Source of the DNA: an uncultured Sphingomonadaceae bacterium
GTDB lineage: Bacteria; Pseudomonadota; Alphaproteobacteria; Sphingomonadales; Sphingomonadaceae
DNA: 64,000 bases
Reading direction: 5' to 3'
Assembly: GCA_947493215.1 (NCBI GenBank)
Contig: CANLQE010000001.1
Coordinates: 1,861,404 to 1,925,403 of the forward strand
The number at the start of each line of letters is the position of its first letter. Position 1 is the first letter of the stretch. A model generated the notes under the pieces. It did not search any database and was not told the origin of the DNA. It saw nothing but the letters and a program-made list of their open reading frames with translations. The position numbers and the translations under genes are program-made. Of this stretch, positions 27,205 to 37,489 are shown piece by piece.

Positions 27205-28692
<1,488 letters not shown>

Positions 28693-28704
28693 AGGGGCAA
28701 GCTA

Positions 28705-28914
28705 ATGGTCGAATTGAAAATTTTCTTGCTATTGTTAATTTGGCCTCAAGGACAGGATCAGAGCAATCCTTTGTGGACTGGTGAGCCTTTTGCGACTGTG
28801 GTCGAATGTCAAGAATATGCAGCAATAGCCATTGAAGAGGCGGTCAAAACGCATGGCAAGAATGTTCAGACACAATATCATTGTTTGAACAAAGGGAGCC
28901 GCTTCAAGGAATGA
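28705..28914 (+). CDS. Small exported protein, 69 residues, two cysteines
   Basis: It begins 12 bases after guaB and its TGA overlaps the rsmB ATG (ATGA), so it fits tightly into the operon. The N-terminus MVELKIFLLLLIW is hydrophobic, followed by a short mature part with two cysteines (VECQEY and YHCLNKG) that could form a disulfide. I do not recognise a family. Its fit between the two genes is the main evidence that it is translated. Confidence 0.65.
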   Translation: MVELKIFLLLLIWPQGQDQSNPLWTGEPFATVVECQEYAAIAIEEAVKTHGKNVQTQYHCLNKGSRFKE

Positions 28915-30086
28915 CCCCATCTGCGCGCCTACAAGCCGCCATCGAACTGCTAGATGAAATCATTGTCGCTGCACGAGATAATGGTGCATCGGGTGACAAT
29001 ATCGCCAAGAAATTTTTCAAGGCGCGCCGCTATGCCGGTTCGAAAGACCGTCGGGCGGTGCGCGAGCATGTTTATTCCGCGATCCGGCGTTTTGGCGACC
29101 GGCCGGAAAATGGCCGCTCCGCTATGGTCGGTTTGGCAGAAGAACAGCCGGATTTGAAGGCTTTGTTCGATGGTTCGGCTTATGGGCCTGCTACACTTCA
29201 AGAAAATGAGTTACGGGCCAGCGGCGAAACGATACCCGGCTGGCTCTTGAGCAGATTTGCTCAACCTATTGATGGTGAGGAACGGGCGGCCTTGTTTGCC
29301 CGCGCGCCGTTAGACATCAGACTCAATCCGAAAAAGGCCGATACGGAGGCCACAGCGGCATGGCCGGAAATTGAAACACTGCCTTTGTCCCATGGCTATC
29401 GATTGCCAACCGGGACCAGTGTTGAGAATAGCGAAGCGTATAACGGTGGCCAGATCGAAATTCAGGATTTGGGTAGCCAAGCCATTGTTACGGCTTGTTT
29501 GCCGCGAACGCCGAAACTGGTTTTGGACATGTGTGCTGGCGCTGGTGGCAAGACCTTGGGTCTGGCAGCCCAGTTGCCTGATGATACTCGGATTATCGCC
29601 GCGGATACGGATCGCGGACGTTTGAGCCGCATTGAGCCGCGCTTGCGCCGGTCAAGCACGCGCAATGTTGAAACTATGCTTTTATCTCCCAATAAGGAGG
29701 CGGAAGCGCTTAACCCGCTTGAGGAACAATGTGATCTGGTGCTTGTCGATGCTCCCTGTACAGGCACCGGGACATGGCGGCGGAACCCCGAATTGCGCTG
29801 GCGGATGACGCCTAAAAGGCTCGATCAAACTGTGCAGTTGCAGGCACGTCTTCTGGAGCTGGCTAGCGCCATGGTCGCGCCTGGCGGCCGATTAGTTTAT
29901 GCAGTTTGTTCGCTCTTGGACGTAGAGGGTGGCGACCAGGCCGATACTTTCTTAAAAAACCACCCGGATTGGCGGGATATAGAGGTTGATTTGCCGATTG
30001 GACGGCCATATCGTAAAGGAACTCTACTCACCCCGTATCAAGACGGAACGGATGGCTTTTATTTTACCTGCCTCGAAAAAATATGA
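28911..30086 (+). CDS. rsmB: 16S rRNA (cytosine-C5)-methyltransferase, RsmB family
   Basis: m5C RNA methyltransferase of 391 residues. A short N-terminal helical NusB-like region precedes the catalytic domain with VLDMCAGAGGKTLG (SAM loop), VDAPCTGTGTW and YAVCSLL; the two cysteines in the last two are the catalytic pair of the RsmB/NSUN class. The start at 28911 overlaps the preceding small gene; a longer frame from 28881 lies inside it. Position 967 of 16S rRNA is the expected target by homology, though related enzymes modify other sites. Confidence 0.9.
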   Translation: MTPSARLQAAIELLDEIIVAARDNGASGDNIAKKFFKARRYAGSKDRRAVREHVYSAIRRFGDRPENGRSAMVGLAEEQPDLKALFDGSAYGPATLQENELRASGETIPGWLLSRFAQPIDGEERAALFARAPLDIRLNPKKADTEATAAWPEIETLPLSHGYRLPTGTSVENSEAYNGGQIEIQDLGSQAIVTACLPRTPKLVLDMCAGAGGKTLGLAAQLPDDTRIIAADTDRGRLSRIEPRLRRSSTRNVETMLLSPNKEAEALNPLEEQCDLVLVDAPCTGTGTWRRNPELRWRMTPKRLDQTVQLQARLLELASAMVAPGGRLVYAVCSLLDVEGGDQADTFLKNHPDWRDIEVDLPIGRPYRKGTLLTPYQDGTDGFYFTCLEKI

Positions 30087-30170
30087 TAGCAGATCATGAC
30101 AGGCACAGGCATGTTCACCGAGCGTGCAGGTGACCCTGCTAAAAAGCCTGAGTCTTTATTGGAGCTAATT

Positions 30171-30704
30171 ATGCGTTTTTCACCTGCCGCCCTTGCCATG
30201 TCCTTGATTCTAGCCACTGTTTCGAGCGCGAGCTTTGGTCAGTCGGCGGACGTGGAAATTAAAGCGCGATCCGTTGCTTATATGGCGCAGGGCGAAGCAG
30301 CCCAAAAACAAGGCAAGCTCGACCTGGCGACTGATTTGTATGAGACGGCCTTAGCGGTTGATCCGCGCAATGGATCGGCCTTTATCGCGCTGGCTCAAAT
30401 AGCACGTGTTCAAAAATTGCCGGGCAAAGCCATTCGCTTTTATCGTGAAGCTCTTATTCTTGATCCCAATAATCTTGATGCGCTTGCCGGACAAGGCGAA
30501 GCTTTGGTTCAGCGCGGAGCGGTTGAAAAAGCGAAAATAAATCTTTCGCGTATCGAAACATTATGTCGCACCCGGTGTCCGCAAACTGCACAATTGTCCT
30601 CGGTGATAAAAGTGTCGGAAAAAACACCGGTTCTGTCAGCGCAGGCTGTGACGCCTAAACCCAAAGTTGGCGACGAGAAAGACGACGAAGTCGCGCCTAA
30701 CTGA
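30171..30704 (+). CDS. Exported tetratricopeptide-repeat protein
   Basis: Protein of 177 residues with a signal peptide (ends near SFGQSAD) and two to three TPR motifs between about residues 35 and 125 ([34 protein letters not shown]). A CXXXC pair follows (LCRTRCPQ) and the tail is charged. GGAG lies before the ATG at 30171; the frame is open upstream to 30096 without a ribosome site. It likely acts as a periplasmic scaffold, with unknown partners. Confidence 0.85.
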   Translation: MRFSPAALAMSLILATVSSASFGQSADVEIKARSVAYMAQGEAAQKQGKLDLATDLYETALAVDPRNGSAFIALAQIARVQKLPGKAIRFYREALILDPNNLDALAGQGEALVQRGAVEKAKINLSRIETLCRTRCPQTAQLSSVIKVSEKTPVLSAQAVTPKPKVGDEKDDEVAPN

Positions 30705-30729
30705 TCCGGGTTAAAGTTTGGAATCCAGC

Positions 30730-31680
30730 TTAAAAATCATAGACCAATGTTGCGCGACTAAGCGTATCGGTTTCTTGACGGCCTTCTGGTGGATTGGTTT
30801 CATGCTCGATTACATAAGAAAATCGGGCTTTTAGCTTGCCATATATCTTTGCATCAAGGCCCGTAGTGGCGGTCAGCGTGTTTGTACCGGAAGAGAATAT
30901 CACGTTGGCGCTGGTCAGGCTTTGCGCATCGGATGCCAAGGTCGCTCCGGCTCCCTGAGTCAGTTTGAGATTTTTTGCAATTTGCCACCCCAGATCAAGT
31001 CCGATCAGACCCGCGAGACTGCTATCCGATCCGCCATCCGTAAATTCGGTGAGCCGCCACGCAGGACCGGCTTTTAAATTCAACTTAACGTCCTTCTCGT
31101 TGATAACGGTATAGCCGATACCGCCGGATATCGTGTACCGGGAAGAAAAGCCCTGAAACTGGTCCCTATCATATTGGGCCAAGCCATAGACGAAGAGTCT
31201 ATCATCGATCTTATATTCGGGTTCCAGAGCCGCTGCATATTGCTCTCTGCTGGTCACGCCATTGCTGCGTTGATAATCGGCACGCGCGCGAAAATTCAGA
31301 CGCCATTTGACCGCATCCTTGGCTAGCCTGATGCCGCCGCTTAAGCCCACATTGCTGGAATTACCGGTATTGCGAAAGCCGCCTAGCTCGCCTTCACCCG
31401 TCCAGTTTTCGAAAAAGGGTGCTTCCATCTGTTCTTGTTTTTTGGCCGCTGCGAGTTGTGTTTTCTTTGCGGTATATACCGCCAGCATAGCGTCGATTTC
31501 CGCCACATCATCAGGATTTGTGAGTTTGGCGAACTTGAATACTGATTGGACCTCTGCATCTTTGCCAGATTCTATGGCAGCATCAATCATCGCTTTAACA
31601 GGCTCGGGAAGTGCCGCATGGGCCGGTGAAACAAGGCTTATCGCGGTCAGTGGAAATGACCAAACTATCTTATACAACAT
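30730..31680 (-). CDS. DUF481 outer-membrane beta-barrel protein
   Basis: Protein of 316 residues with a signal peptide (ends near PAHAALP), an N-terminal helical region, then alternating beta strands of the DUF481/YdiY family from about residue 90 and a C-terminal Phe (LVYDF), typical of BAM-inserted barrels. Substrate and role are unknown; E. coli YdiY is acid-inducible. It converges on the TPR gene with 25 bases between. Confidence 0.87.
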   Translation of the reverse strand: MLYKIVWSFPLTAISLVSPAHAALPEPVKAMIDAAIESGKDAEVQSVFKFAKLTNPDDVAEIDAMLAVYTAKKTQLAAAKKQEQMEAPFFENWTGEGELGGFRNTGNSSNVGLSGGIRLAKDAVKWRLNFRARADYQRSNGVTSREQYAAALEPEYKIDDRLFVYGLAQYDRDQFQGFSSRYTISGGIGYTVINEKDVKLNLKAGPAWRLTEFTDGGSDSSLAGLIGLDLGWQIAKNLKLTQGAGATLASDAQSLTSANVIFSSGTNTLTATTGLDAKIYGKLKARFSYVIEHETNPPEGRQETDTLSRATLVYDF

Positions 31681-31711
31681 ACTCTAATCCTGTGACTATC
31701 CTGTTTCACAT

Positions 31712-32200
31712 TCAGATTAGTGGTCCAAATTCCTTCAATATTGCGCGGTATAAATCTTTTTTAAACGGTACGATCATATCCGGCAAATCTGTTGGGTCGG
31801 CCCACTTCCAATCCGAAAACTCTGCGTGGTCAGAAGCAATATTGACATGACTATCTTCGCCTGTAAACCGCATCAGAAACCAGGATTGGCGCTGGCCGCG
31901 ATATTTTCCCTTCCAGATTTTACCCAATAATTCATCCGGTAGATCATAATAATGTTCTTCCGCACTGCGCGCAATTATCTGCACGCGATCGGCTGTAATG
32001 CCGGTTTCCTCTTCCAGCTCGCGGATCGCCGCAGCTTCGCCATCCTCGCCATCATCAATCCCGCCTTGCGGCATTTGCCATGCATCAGGATAAGCGCTGT
32101 CCTTGGCGTCTAATCGCTGACCGACGAAAATTTTACCATTTTTGTCTGCGAGCATGATGCCTGCACAGGGACGGTAGGGAAGGTCGCTAAAATCGTTCAT
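31712..32200 (-). CDS. rppH: RNA pyrophosphohydrolase (Nudix)
   Basis: Removes pyrophosphate from the 5' end of mRNA to start decay. The 162-residue protein begins with YRPCAGIML and has the Nudix box GGIDDGEDGEAAAIRELEEE with its catalytic glutamates, plus the RppH-type features AWQMPQGG and RGQRQSWFL. The ATG at 32200 overlaps the stop of the upstream esterase gene (ATGA), so the two are coupled. The frame is open further upstream, but only inside that gene. Confidence 0.95.
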   Translation of the reverse strand: MNDFSDLPYRPCAGIMLADKNGKIFVGQRLDAKDSAYPDAWQMPQGGIDDGEDGEAAAIRELEEETGITADRVQIIARSAEEHYYDLPDELLGKIWKGKYRGQRQSWFLMRFTGEDSHVNIASDHAEFSDWKWADPTDLPDMIVPFKKDLYRAILKEFGPLI

Positions 32201-33141
32201 AGAGCCGCCAAGGTCGCTTTCAGCGCGTTGCAAATGCCATCAACATCTTGTTGTGAGGATGGAATGCCCTTGCGCAGGCAGATCAGGCCATGGATATTGC
32301 CTTTGGCCTCCGTGAAGGACACAGGCACGCCTGCTTCGATCAATTTTGCCGCATAGGAGCGGCCTTGGTCGCGTAATGGGTCCAGACCGCCGGTGATGAG
32401 AACGGTTGGCGGACTGCTAGCAAGATCGCCATGAATAGGATCACATCGCTCATCGCCAGCAACGCCAGCATAATGTGCGTTGAAATAGTCCATTGAGTCT
32501 TTGGTCAGAAGAAAGCCCTCTGCAAATTCGTCCATTGAACCGCCCGCTGCGGTGCTATCCACGACCGGATAGATGGGAACCTGTGCTATGACAGGCGCCG
32601 CTGCAGGGTTTTTGGCCAAGTCTTGTGCCACTACAATGGCAAGATTACCGCCCGCGCTGTCGCCGCAGGGGATCAGGCCATCGATTTCAATGCCCAGCGC
32701 ACTGGCGGCATTTTCGGCTATCCACCGCGTCGCGGCTTCACAATCGTTCGGAGCAGCTGGAAAGGGCGCTTCCGGCGCAAGCCGGTAATCCACAGCGATC
32801 AGGGGCAAGTCCATCTGGGCAGCCATTTCGGTGCAATAGGGATGGTGGCTTTCCAAATCGCCGATGACGAAGCCTCCGCCATGATAGAAAATTATCGCAG
32901 GCCCTTTTTCGCGGCTTTCCCGCTTGTCATAATAGCGCAGCTTGATGTCGCCAGCCGGGCCGGGGCAGGTCAGGTCTTTGACAACGGCCAGTTCCGTGGG
33001 ATCTGCATCCACGAGAAAGCGCATTCCGACATAGACTTCGCGCGCCGCTGCCGGCTCCATTTCATTCATGGGAACTTCCATTGCTGTCTCCAGCATGGCC
33101 AGCATCGCCTGGGTATCGGGTCGCACAAAAGCCGTCGTCAT
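32197..33141 (-). CDS. Alpha/beta hydrolase of the hormone-sensitive-lipase family
   Basis: Esterase of 314 residues, probably cytosolic. It has the oxyanion-hole motif HGGGFV, the nucleophile motif GDSAGGN, the acid in GGLDPLRDQG and the His in GNIHGLI, the HSL/GDSAG esterase set. It probably cleaves short acyl esters. GGAG is well placed for the ATG at 33141; a start eight codons upstream (33165) has no such site. It is divergent from korA, with a long inverted repeat between them, and coupled to rppH. Confidence 0.92.
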   Translation of the reverse strand: MTTAFVRPDTQAMLAMLETAMEVPMNEMEPAAAREVYVGMRFLVDADPTELAVVKDLTCPGPAGDIKLRYYDKRESREKGPAIIFYHGGGFVIGDLESHHPYCTEMAAQMDLPLIAVDYRLAPEAPFPAAPNDCEAATRWIAENAASALGIEIDGLIPCGDSAGGNLAIVVAQDLAKNPAAAPVIAQVPIYPVVDSTAAGGSMDEFAEGFLLTKDSMDYFNAHYAGVAGDERCDPIHGDLASSPPTVLITGGLDPLRDQGRSYAAKLIEAGVPVSFTEAKGNIHGLICLRKGIPSSQQDVDGICNALKATLAAL

Positions 33142-33229
33142 CCTCAAATCTCCGTAATTCTGCATATTGATTTGCTACTGAACTTGATGCGAGTAGATCA
33201 GCCGGGGTTCACTAAGCAAGGTGTAATCT

Positions 33230-33288
33230 GAAACTCTCGTTTCAAACAAAAACTTTATCCCTAGTAGTTTTTGTGGTTTGAAACAGAG
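33230..33288. repeat. Long inverted repeat between the esterase gene and korA
   Basis: GTTTCAAAC plus AAAAACT (33239-33254) pair with AGTTTTT (33266-33272) plus GTTTGAAAC (33276-33284), leaving only GTG 33273-33275 bulged and an 11-base loop. CTCT 33234-33237 pairs with AGAG 33285-33288 to extend it, giving about 20 pairs. A competing small hairpin GAAAC/GTTTC (33230-33234 with 33239-33243) uses the same 5' arm. It lies 54 bases before korA. No T-run follows on either strand, so an intrinsic terminator is unlikely. Confidence 0.65.
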
Positions 33289-33341
33289 GGGAGAAGTGCT
33301 TTACCGCATCTTCTAAAGAGTGATGGGTACGGAAATTATAT

Positions 33342-35231
33342 ATGGCTACGGCGCTTAAACAGGACGATAACAGCAGCAACCAACCAGAAAGTGCGGAAAA
33401 TGTCGTCGTTCGTTTCGCTGGTGATAGCGGCGATGGTATGCAACTCACCGGTGGGCAATTTACATTGTCCACTGCGTTGGCGGGTAGCGATCTCGCGACT
33501 TTTCCTGATTTTCCCGCAGAAATCCGTGCGCCTCAAGGCACATTATTCGGTGTCTCCGCTTTCCAGATTAATTTCGGTAGCCGTGCGATTGAAACGGCAG
33601 GCGATGAACCTGATGTTTTAATTGCGATGAACCCGGCAGCGCTGAAAACCAATGTAGATGCTTTGCGTGACGGTGGTTTGATAATTGCGGACTCAGGCGA
33701 GTTCGGGAAACGCAATCTCGACAAAGCTAAATATGAGAATAATCCCCTGGAAGACGGGTCTTTGGCCAAGTGGCAGCTACTCAAGCTGGATATTTCGGCG
33801 CTGACGCTGGAAGCGGTGAAGCCATTTGGACTCGGCAATAAGGAAGCCTTGCGCAGTAAAAACATGTGGACGCTGGGTCTGGCGCTTTGGATGTTTGAGC
33901 GTGAACGGCAACCGATTATCGACTGGCTGAATACGAAGTTTGCGAAACTGCCCGATGTGGCGGGCGCTAATATAGCCGCGCTAAATGCCGGTCATGCCTA
34001 TGGCGAGACCGCTGAGCTTTCGGGTGATGGGCTGGGTAGCGGTCATTTGACCACCCGCAAAGTGGGCGCCGCGCCTTCTGCACCCGGCGAATATCGCACC
34101 GTAACGGGCGCCGAAGCTTTGTCGCTTGGTCTGGTGGCTGGCGCACAGTTGGCCGATGTTCCGATGTTCTTTGGCGGCTATCCGATTACGCCCGCTTCTG
34201 CGATCCTGCACCACTTGTCACGGCTTAAAGAATTTGATGTGACGACATTTCAGGCGGAAGATGAAATTGCGGCTATCGCGGCTGCAATTGGTGCCAGCTA
34301 TGCCGGTAAACTCGGCATTACGTCATCATCGGGGCCAGGTATTGCGCTGAAAGGCGAAGCCATGGGCTTGGCTATCATGACCGAGCTTCCGCTGGTGATC
34401 ATCAATTCACAGCGCGGCGGACCTTCGACAGGCCTTCCGACCAAGACCGAGCAATCCGACCTTTATCAGGCGGTTTATGGCCGCAATGGCGATGCGCCCA
34501 TGCCGGTCATCGCGGCTCGTTCACCCAGTGACGCATTTGAGTGTGCGATTGAAGCGGTGCGAATCGCGGTGCAATATATGACGCCGGTCATGCTGCTCAC
34601 CGATGGTTATATTGCGAATGCCGCAGAGCCTTGGCAGATTCCCGATGTTGCGTCACTGGAGCCATTTCCAGTCACCTATCTCGACAAAATGCCGGAAGGC
34701 GGTTTGAAGCCCTATAGCCGCGATGAAAAATTCGCGCGGCCATGGATCAAGCCCGGCACGCCCGAATTGATGCACCGGATTGGCGGCATCGAAAAAGGCA
34801 TTGATACGGGTCATATTGATTATGGTTCGGCCAATCACCAGAAAATGACCGAAATTCGGCGCGATAAGGTGCTGGGCGTAGCGGACAGCATCCCCGATCA
34901 GGATGTCGCATTGGGTAATGCAGGCGGCAAGCTCGCTGTTGTCGGTTGGGGTTCAACCTATGGCCCGATCCATCAAGCGGTGCGCCGTGCGGTAGAAGCA
35001 GGCAAAGATGTGGCGCATATCCATATTCGTAACATCTGGCCGATGCCGAAAAATCTCGGCGAATTGTTGAAAAGCTATGACCGCGTGATTGTGCCAGAGA
35101 TGAACACCGGGCAGCTTAAAACCCTATTGCGCGATCAATATTTGGTCGATGCGAAGCCGATTAACAAAGTATCGGGCCAGCCCTTTACCATTGCCGAAAT
35201 TGATGCGGCGATTGAGGAGAATCTCTCATGA
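33342..35231 (+). CDS. korA: 2-oxoacid:ferredoxin oxidoreductase, fused gamma/alpha subunit
   Basis: Protein of 629 residues that fuses the gamma domain (about residues 20-200, FAGDSGDGMQLTGGQF) to the alpha, thiamine-binding-interface domain (from about 225, FFGGYPITPAS). With korB it oxidatively decarboxylates a 2-oxoacid, most likely 2-oxoglutarate, to the acyl-CoA and reduces ferredoxin. This two-subunit form without a ferredoxin-like delta subunit is the one known from aerobes such as Mycobacterium. Its stop overlaps the korB start. Confidence 0.93.
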   Translation: MATALKQDDNSSNQPESAENVVVRFAGDSGDGMQLTGGQFTLSTALAGSDLATFPDFPAEIRAPQGTLFGVSAFQINFGSRAIETAGDEPDVLIAMNPAALKTNVDALRDGGLIIADSGEFGKRNLDKAKYENNPLEDGSLAKWQLLKLDISALTLEAVKPFGLGNKEALRSKNMWTLGLALWMFERERQPIIDWLNTKFAKLPDVAGANIAALNAGHAYGETAELSGDGLGSGHLTTRKVGAAPSAPGEYRTVTGAEALSLGLVAGAQLADVPMFFGGYPITPASAILHHLSRLKEFDVTTFQAEDEIAAIAAAIGASYAGKLGITSSSGPGIALKGEAMGLAIMTELPLVIINSQRGGPSTGLPTKTEQSDLYQAVYGRNGDAPMPVIAARSPSDAFECAIEAVRIAVQYMTPVMLLTDGYIANAAEPWQIPDVASLEPFPVTYLDKMPEGGLKPYSRDEKFARPWIKPGTPELMHRIGGIEKGIDTGHIDYGSANHQKMTEIRRDKVLGVADSIPDQDVALGNAGGKLAVVGWGSTYGPIHQAVRRAVEAGKDVAHIHIRNIWPMPKNLGELLKSYDRVIVPEMNTGQLKTLLRDQYLVDAKPINKVSGQPFTIAEIDAAIEENLS

Positions 35232-36256
35232 ACGAGATGACAAAAATCACGACGCTGAAAGACTGGGAAACCGATCAGGAAGTGCGCTGGTGCCCGGGTT
35301 GTGGTGACTATGCGATCCTGAAAGCGGTGCAGCGGACTATGCCGGAACTGGGTGTGCGTCCCGAAGATACGTTGTTTATCAGTGGGATCGGCTGTTCTTC
35401 TCGCTTTCCTTATTATATGGAAACTTACGGTTTTCATACCATCCATGGCCGTGCGCCTGCGGTGGCAACCGGCGCGAAACTCGCCAATCCTGATCTGGAC
35501 GTCTGGATCATCACCGGTGATGGCGATGCGCTGTCTATCGGCGGCAACCACACCATGCATTTGCTGCGCCGTAATCTGGACTGCCAGATCATGCTGTTCA
35601 ACAATGAAATTTACGGTCTGACCAAAGGGCAATATTCGCCGACATCGCGGGTGGGAACGAATACCCCATCGACGCCTTATGGTTCGGTCGATCGTCCTGC
35701 GAGCCCTTGTGCTTTTGCATTGGGTTCCGGCGCACGGTTTATTGCGCGTGCCATCGATATTCACAAAGACCTGACCAATGTCTTGAAATCAGCACATTCC
35801 CATAAGGGCGCTGCCTTTATCGAGATTTTTCAAAACTGTATCGTCTATAATAAAGACGTGTTCGATGAATTTGCGGCCAAGAAAACCGCTGCCTCTACCC
35901 AGCTGTTGCTCGCTGATGGTGAACCGATGCTGTTTGAAAAAGGTGAAAAGGGCATCGCAATGGACCGCGAAACGCTGTCGCTCAAAGTGGTCGATGTGGT
36001 CGACGGCGACTGGCAGGCGGCCAATGTGATCGTCCATGACGTGACCAATCGGTCCGTGGCCCATATGCTGATCGAAATGCCCTTTGGGGAATTTCCGATG
36101 GCGATCGGCGTGCTCTATGATGATCCGCGCCCGACGTTCGAGGCGGCTGTGGTTGAGCAAAATGCTCAGGCGGCAGAAGGCAAGAAAGCAGACTTGCAGG
36201 CGCTGCTGAACAAGGGGCAAACCTGGACCGTGACCGAGGACGGGCCGGAGCTATAG
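35228..36256 (+). CDS. korB: 2-oxoacid:ferredoxin oxidoreductase, beta subunit
   Basis: Thiamine-diphosphate-binding subunit of 342 residues. CPGCGDYAILKA and GIGCSSRFPYYM supply cysteines for the Fe-S cluster, and GDGDALSIGGNH is the ThDP-Mg motif. It overlaps korA by four bases. No ferredoxin gene is nearby, so the electron acceptor is encoded elsewhere. 2-oxoglutarate is the likeliest substrate from family pattern, not from direct evidence. Confidence 0.93.
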   Translation: MNEMTKITTLKDWETDQEVRWCPGCGDYAILKAVQRTMPELGVRPEDTLFISGIGCSSRFPYYMETYGFHTIHGRAPAVATGAKLANPDLDVWIITGDGDALSIGGNHTMHLLRRNLDCQIMLFNNEIYGLTKGQYSPTSRVGTNTPSTPYGSVDRPASPCAFALGSGARFIARAIDIHKDLTNVLKSAHSHKGAAFIEIFQNCIVYNKDVFDEFAAKKTAASTQLLLADGEPMLFEKGEKGIAMDRETLSLKVVDVVDGDWQAANVIVHDVTNRSVAHMLIEMPFGEFPMAIGVLYDDPRPTFEAAVVEQNAQAAEGKKADLQALLNKGQTWTVTEDGPEL

Positions 36257-36466
36257 CGGCCTTATTCCCGAATATGACACTTGCAATATAGGCGTTGCTT
36301 TGCCAGCATGACGGCAAGGTCTTGATCCTGTTCGTCACACTATGGGGTGCGGCGAATTTTGAACGGAAATTTCGTCACTCGCATGAAACAGTCCCCCCGA
36401 ACACCTTCCCGGTTTCGTTTCCATCATGTCGTCTCTGCACAGCAATTTTAGGCATATTTCGATCAT

Positions 36467-37489
36467 ATGGATAATCTGACTCATAGTCTCGCCGGCGCCG
36501 TCCTTGGCCAGCTCGGGCTGAAAAAGAAAACCGGACTGGGCATGGCGACATTGATTATCGCCGCCAATATTCCCGATATAGATGCCTTTGCGACGCTGCT
36601 TGATGGCGTGCAGCATCTCGCTATCCGTCGCGGGATAACGCACGGTCCGATTGCGATGGTGGTATTGCCATTATTGCTGACCGGCATCATGATCTGGTTC
36701 GATCGCTGGCAGACCAAAAGCGGCAAGCGGCCAGCAGATCGCTTGCCGATTCACAAGGGTTGGCTGCTGGCACTCGCCTATATTGGGTGTTTGAGCCATC
36801 CGGCATTGGATTGGCTGAACAGCTATGGCGTAAGATTGCTGGAACCTTTTTCATCGCAATGGTTTTACGGAGATAGCATCTTCATCATCGATATCTGGAT
36901 TTGGGCGGCGCTAATTGCCGGTGTCTGGATTTCGCGGCGGCGCGAGAAAAAGGGTGGGGATGATTGGCAGAGGCCCGCTTGGGTCAGTTTTGCAGCAATT
37001 TGCGCTTATATTTTCGCTAATGGATTGATTACCGGGAAGGCGGAGGCGGATACAGCCTTGGCCGTCGAGCAGCACACCGGACACGCACCGGAACAGGTTG
37101 TGGCCAACCCCATGCCGGTCACATTCTGGCGCCGCGACATGATCTGGCAGATGACTGGAGCCAATGGCAAGGAATATGGCGAGACCCGGTTTGATCTCTT
37201 TGACGGAGAGCCTTTCTATTGGAAAGGCGAATTGGTAAAAAATAACACGCCGCCTTATATAATCGAACAAGCAAAAAAGACCGATGCCAATGCGCGTGCC
37301 TTTATGATCTGGGCGCGGATGCCCGTCTTGCAGCAAGACATTGAAGCTGATGACCCGTCTGCCGTGCGCTTGAATATCTCGGATATGCGCTTTCGTGATC
37401 CTCTCGTGCAAGATCGCTTTTCAGTCCAGACAACGGTTTCTGCCGACAACGAGCCAATTAAGCCCAACGCAGCTATCGGTGGTAAATGA
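36467..37489 (+). CDS. Membrane-bound metal-dependent hydrolase (YdjM/YfhO type)
   Basis: Integral membrane protein of 340 residues. The N-terminus MDNLTHSLAGAVLGQLG with HS and the NIPDIDAF block are characteristic of the YdjM family, several of which are LexA-controlled. About four membrane helices are seen to residue 195, then a soluble C-terminal domain. It overlaps the photolyase gene by four bases (ATGA), so a DNA-damage or light connection is plausible. The 210-base region upstream shows only short inverted repeats (e.g. TTGCC/GGCAA after korB) and no clear LexA box. Confidence 0.85.
   Translation: MDNLTHSLAGAVLGQLGLKKKTGLGMATLIIAANIPDIDAFATLLDGVQHLAIRRGITHGPIAMVVLPLLLTGIMIWFDRWQTKSGKRPADRLPIHKGWLLALAYIGCLSHPALDWLNSYGVRLLEPFSSQWFYGDSIFIIDIWIWAALIAGVWISRRREKKGGDDWQRPAWVSFAAICAYIFANGLITGKAEADTALAVEQHTGHAPEQVVANPMPVTFWRRDMIWQMTGANGKEYGETRFDLFDGEPFYWKGELVKNNTPPYIIEQAKKTDANARAFMIWARMPVLQQDIEADDPSAVRLNISDMRFRDPLVQDRFSVQTTVSADNEPIKPNAAIGGK

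Noticed and set aside
28868-28883. NrdR-box-like ACACAATATCATTG
   Set aside because: Single degenerate copy inside a coding frame, not before a ribonucleotide reductase gene.
36257-36466. Possible LexA site before the membrane hydrolase and photolyase genes
   Set aside because: No GAACN7GAAC or similar direct repeat was found; only weak inverted repeats such as TTGCC/GGCAA.
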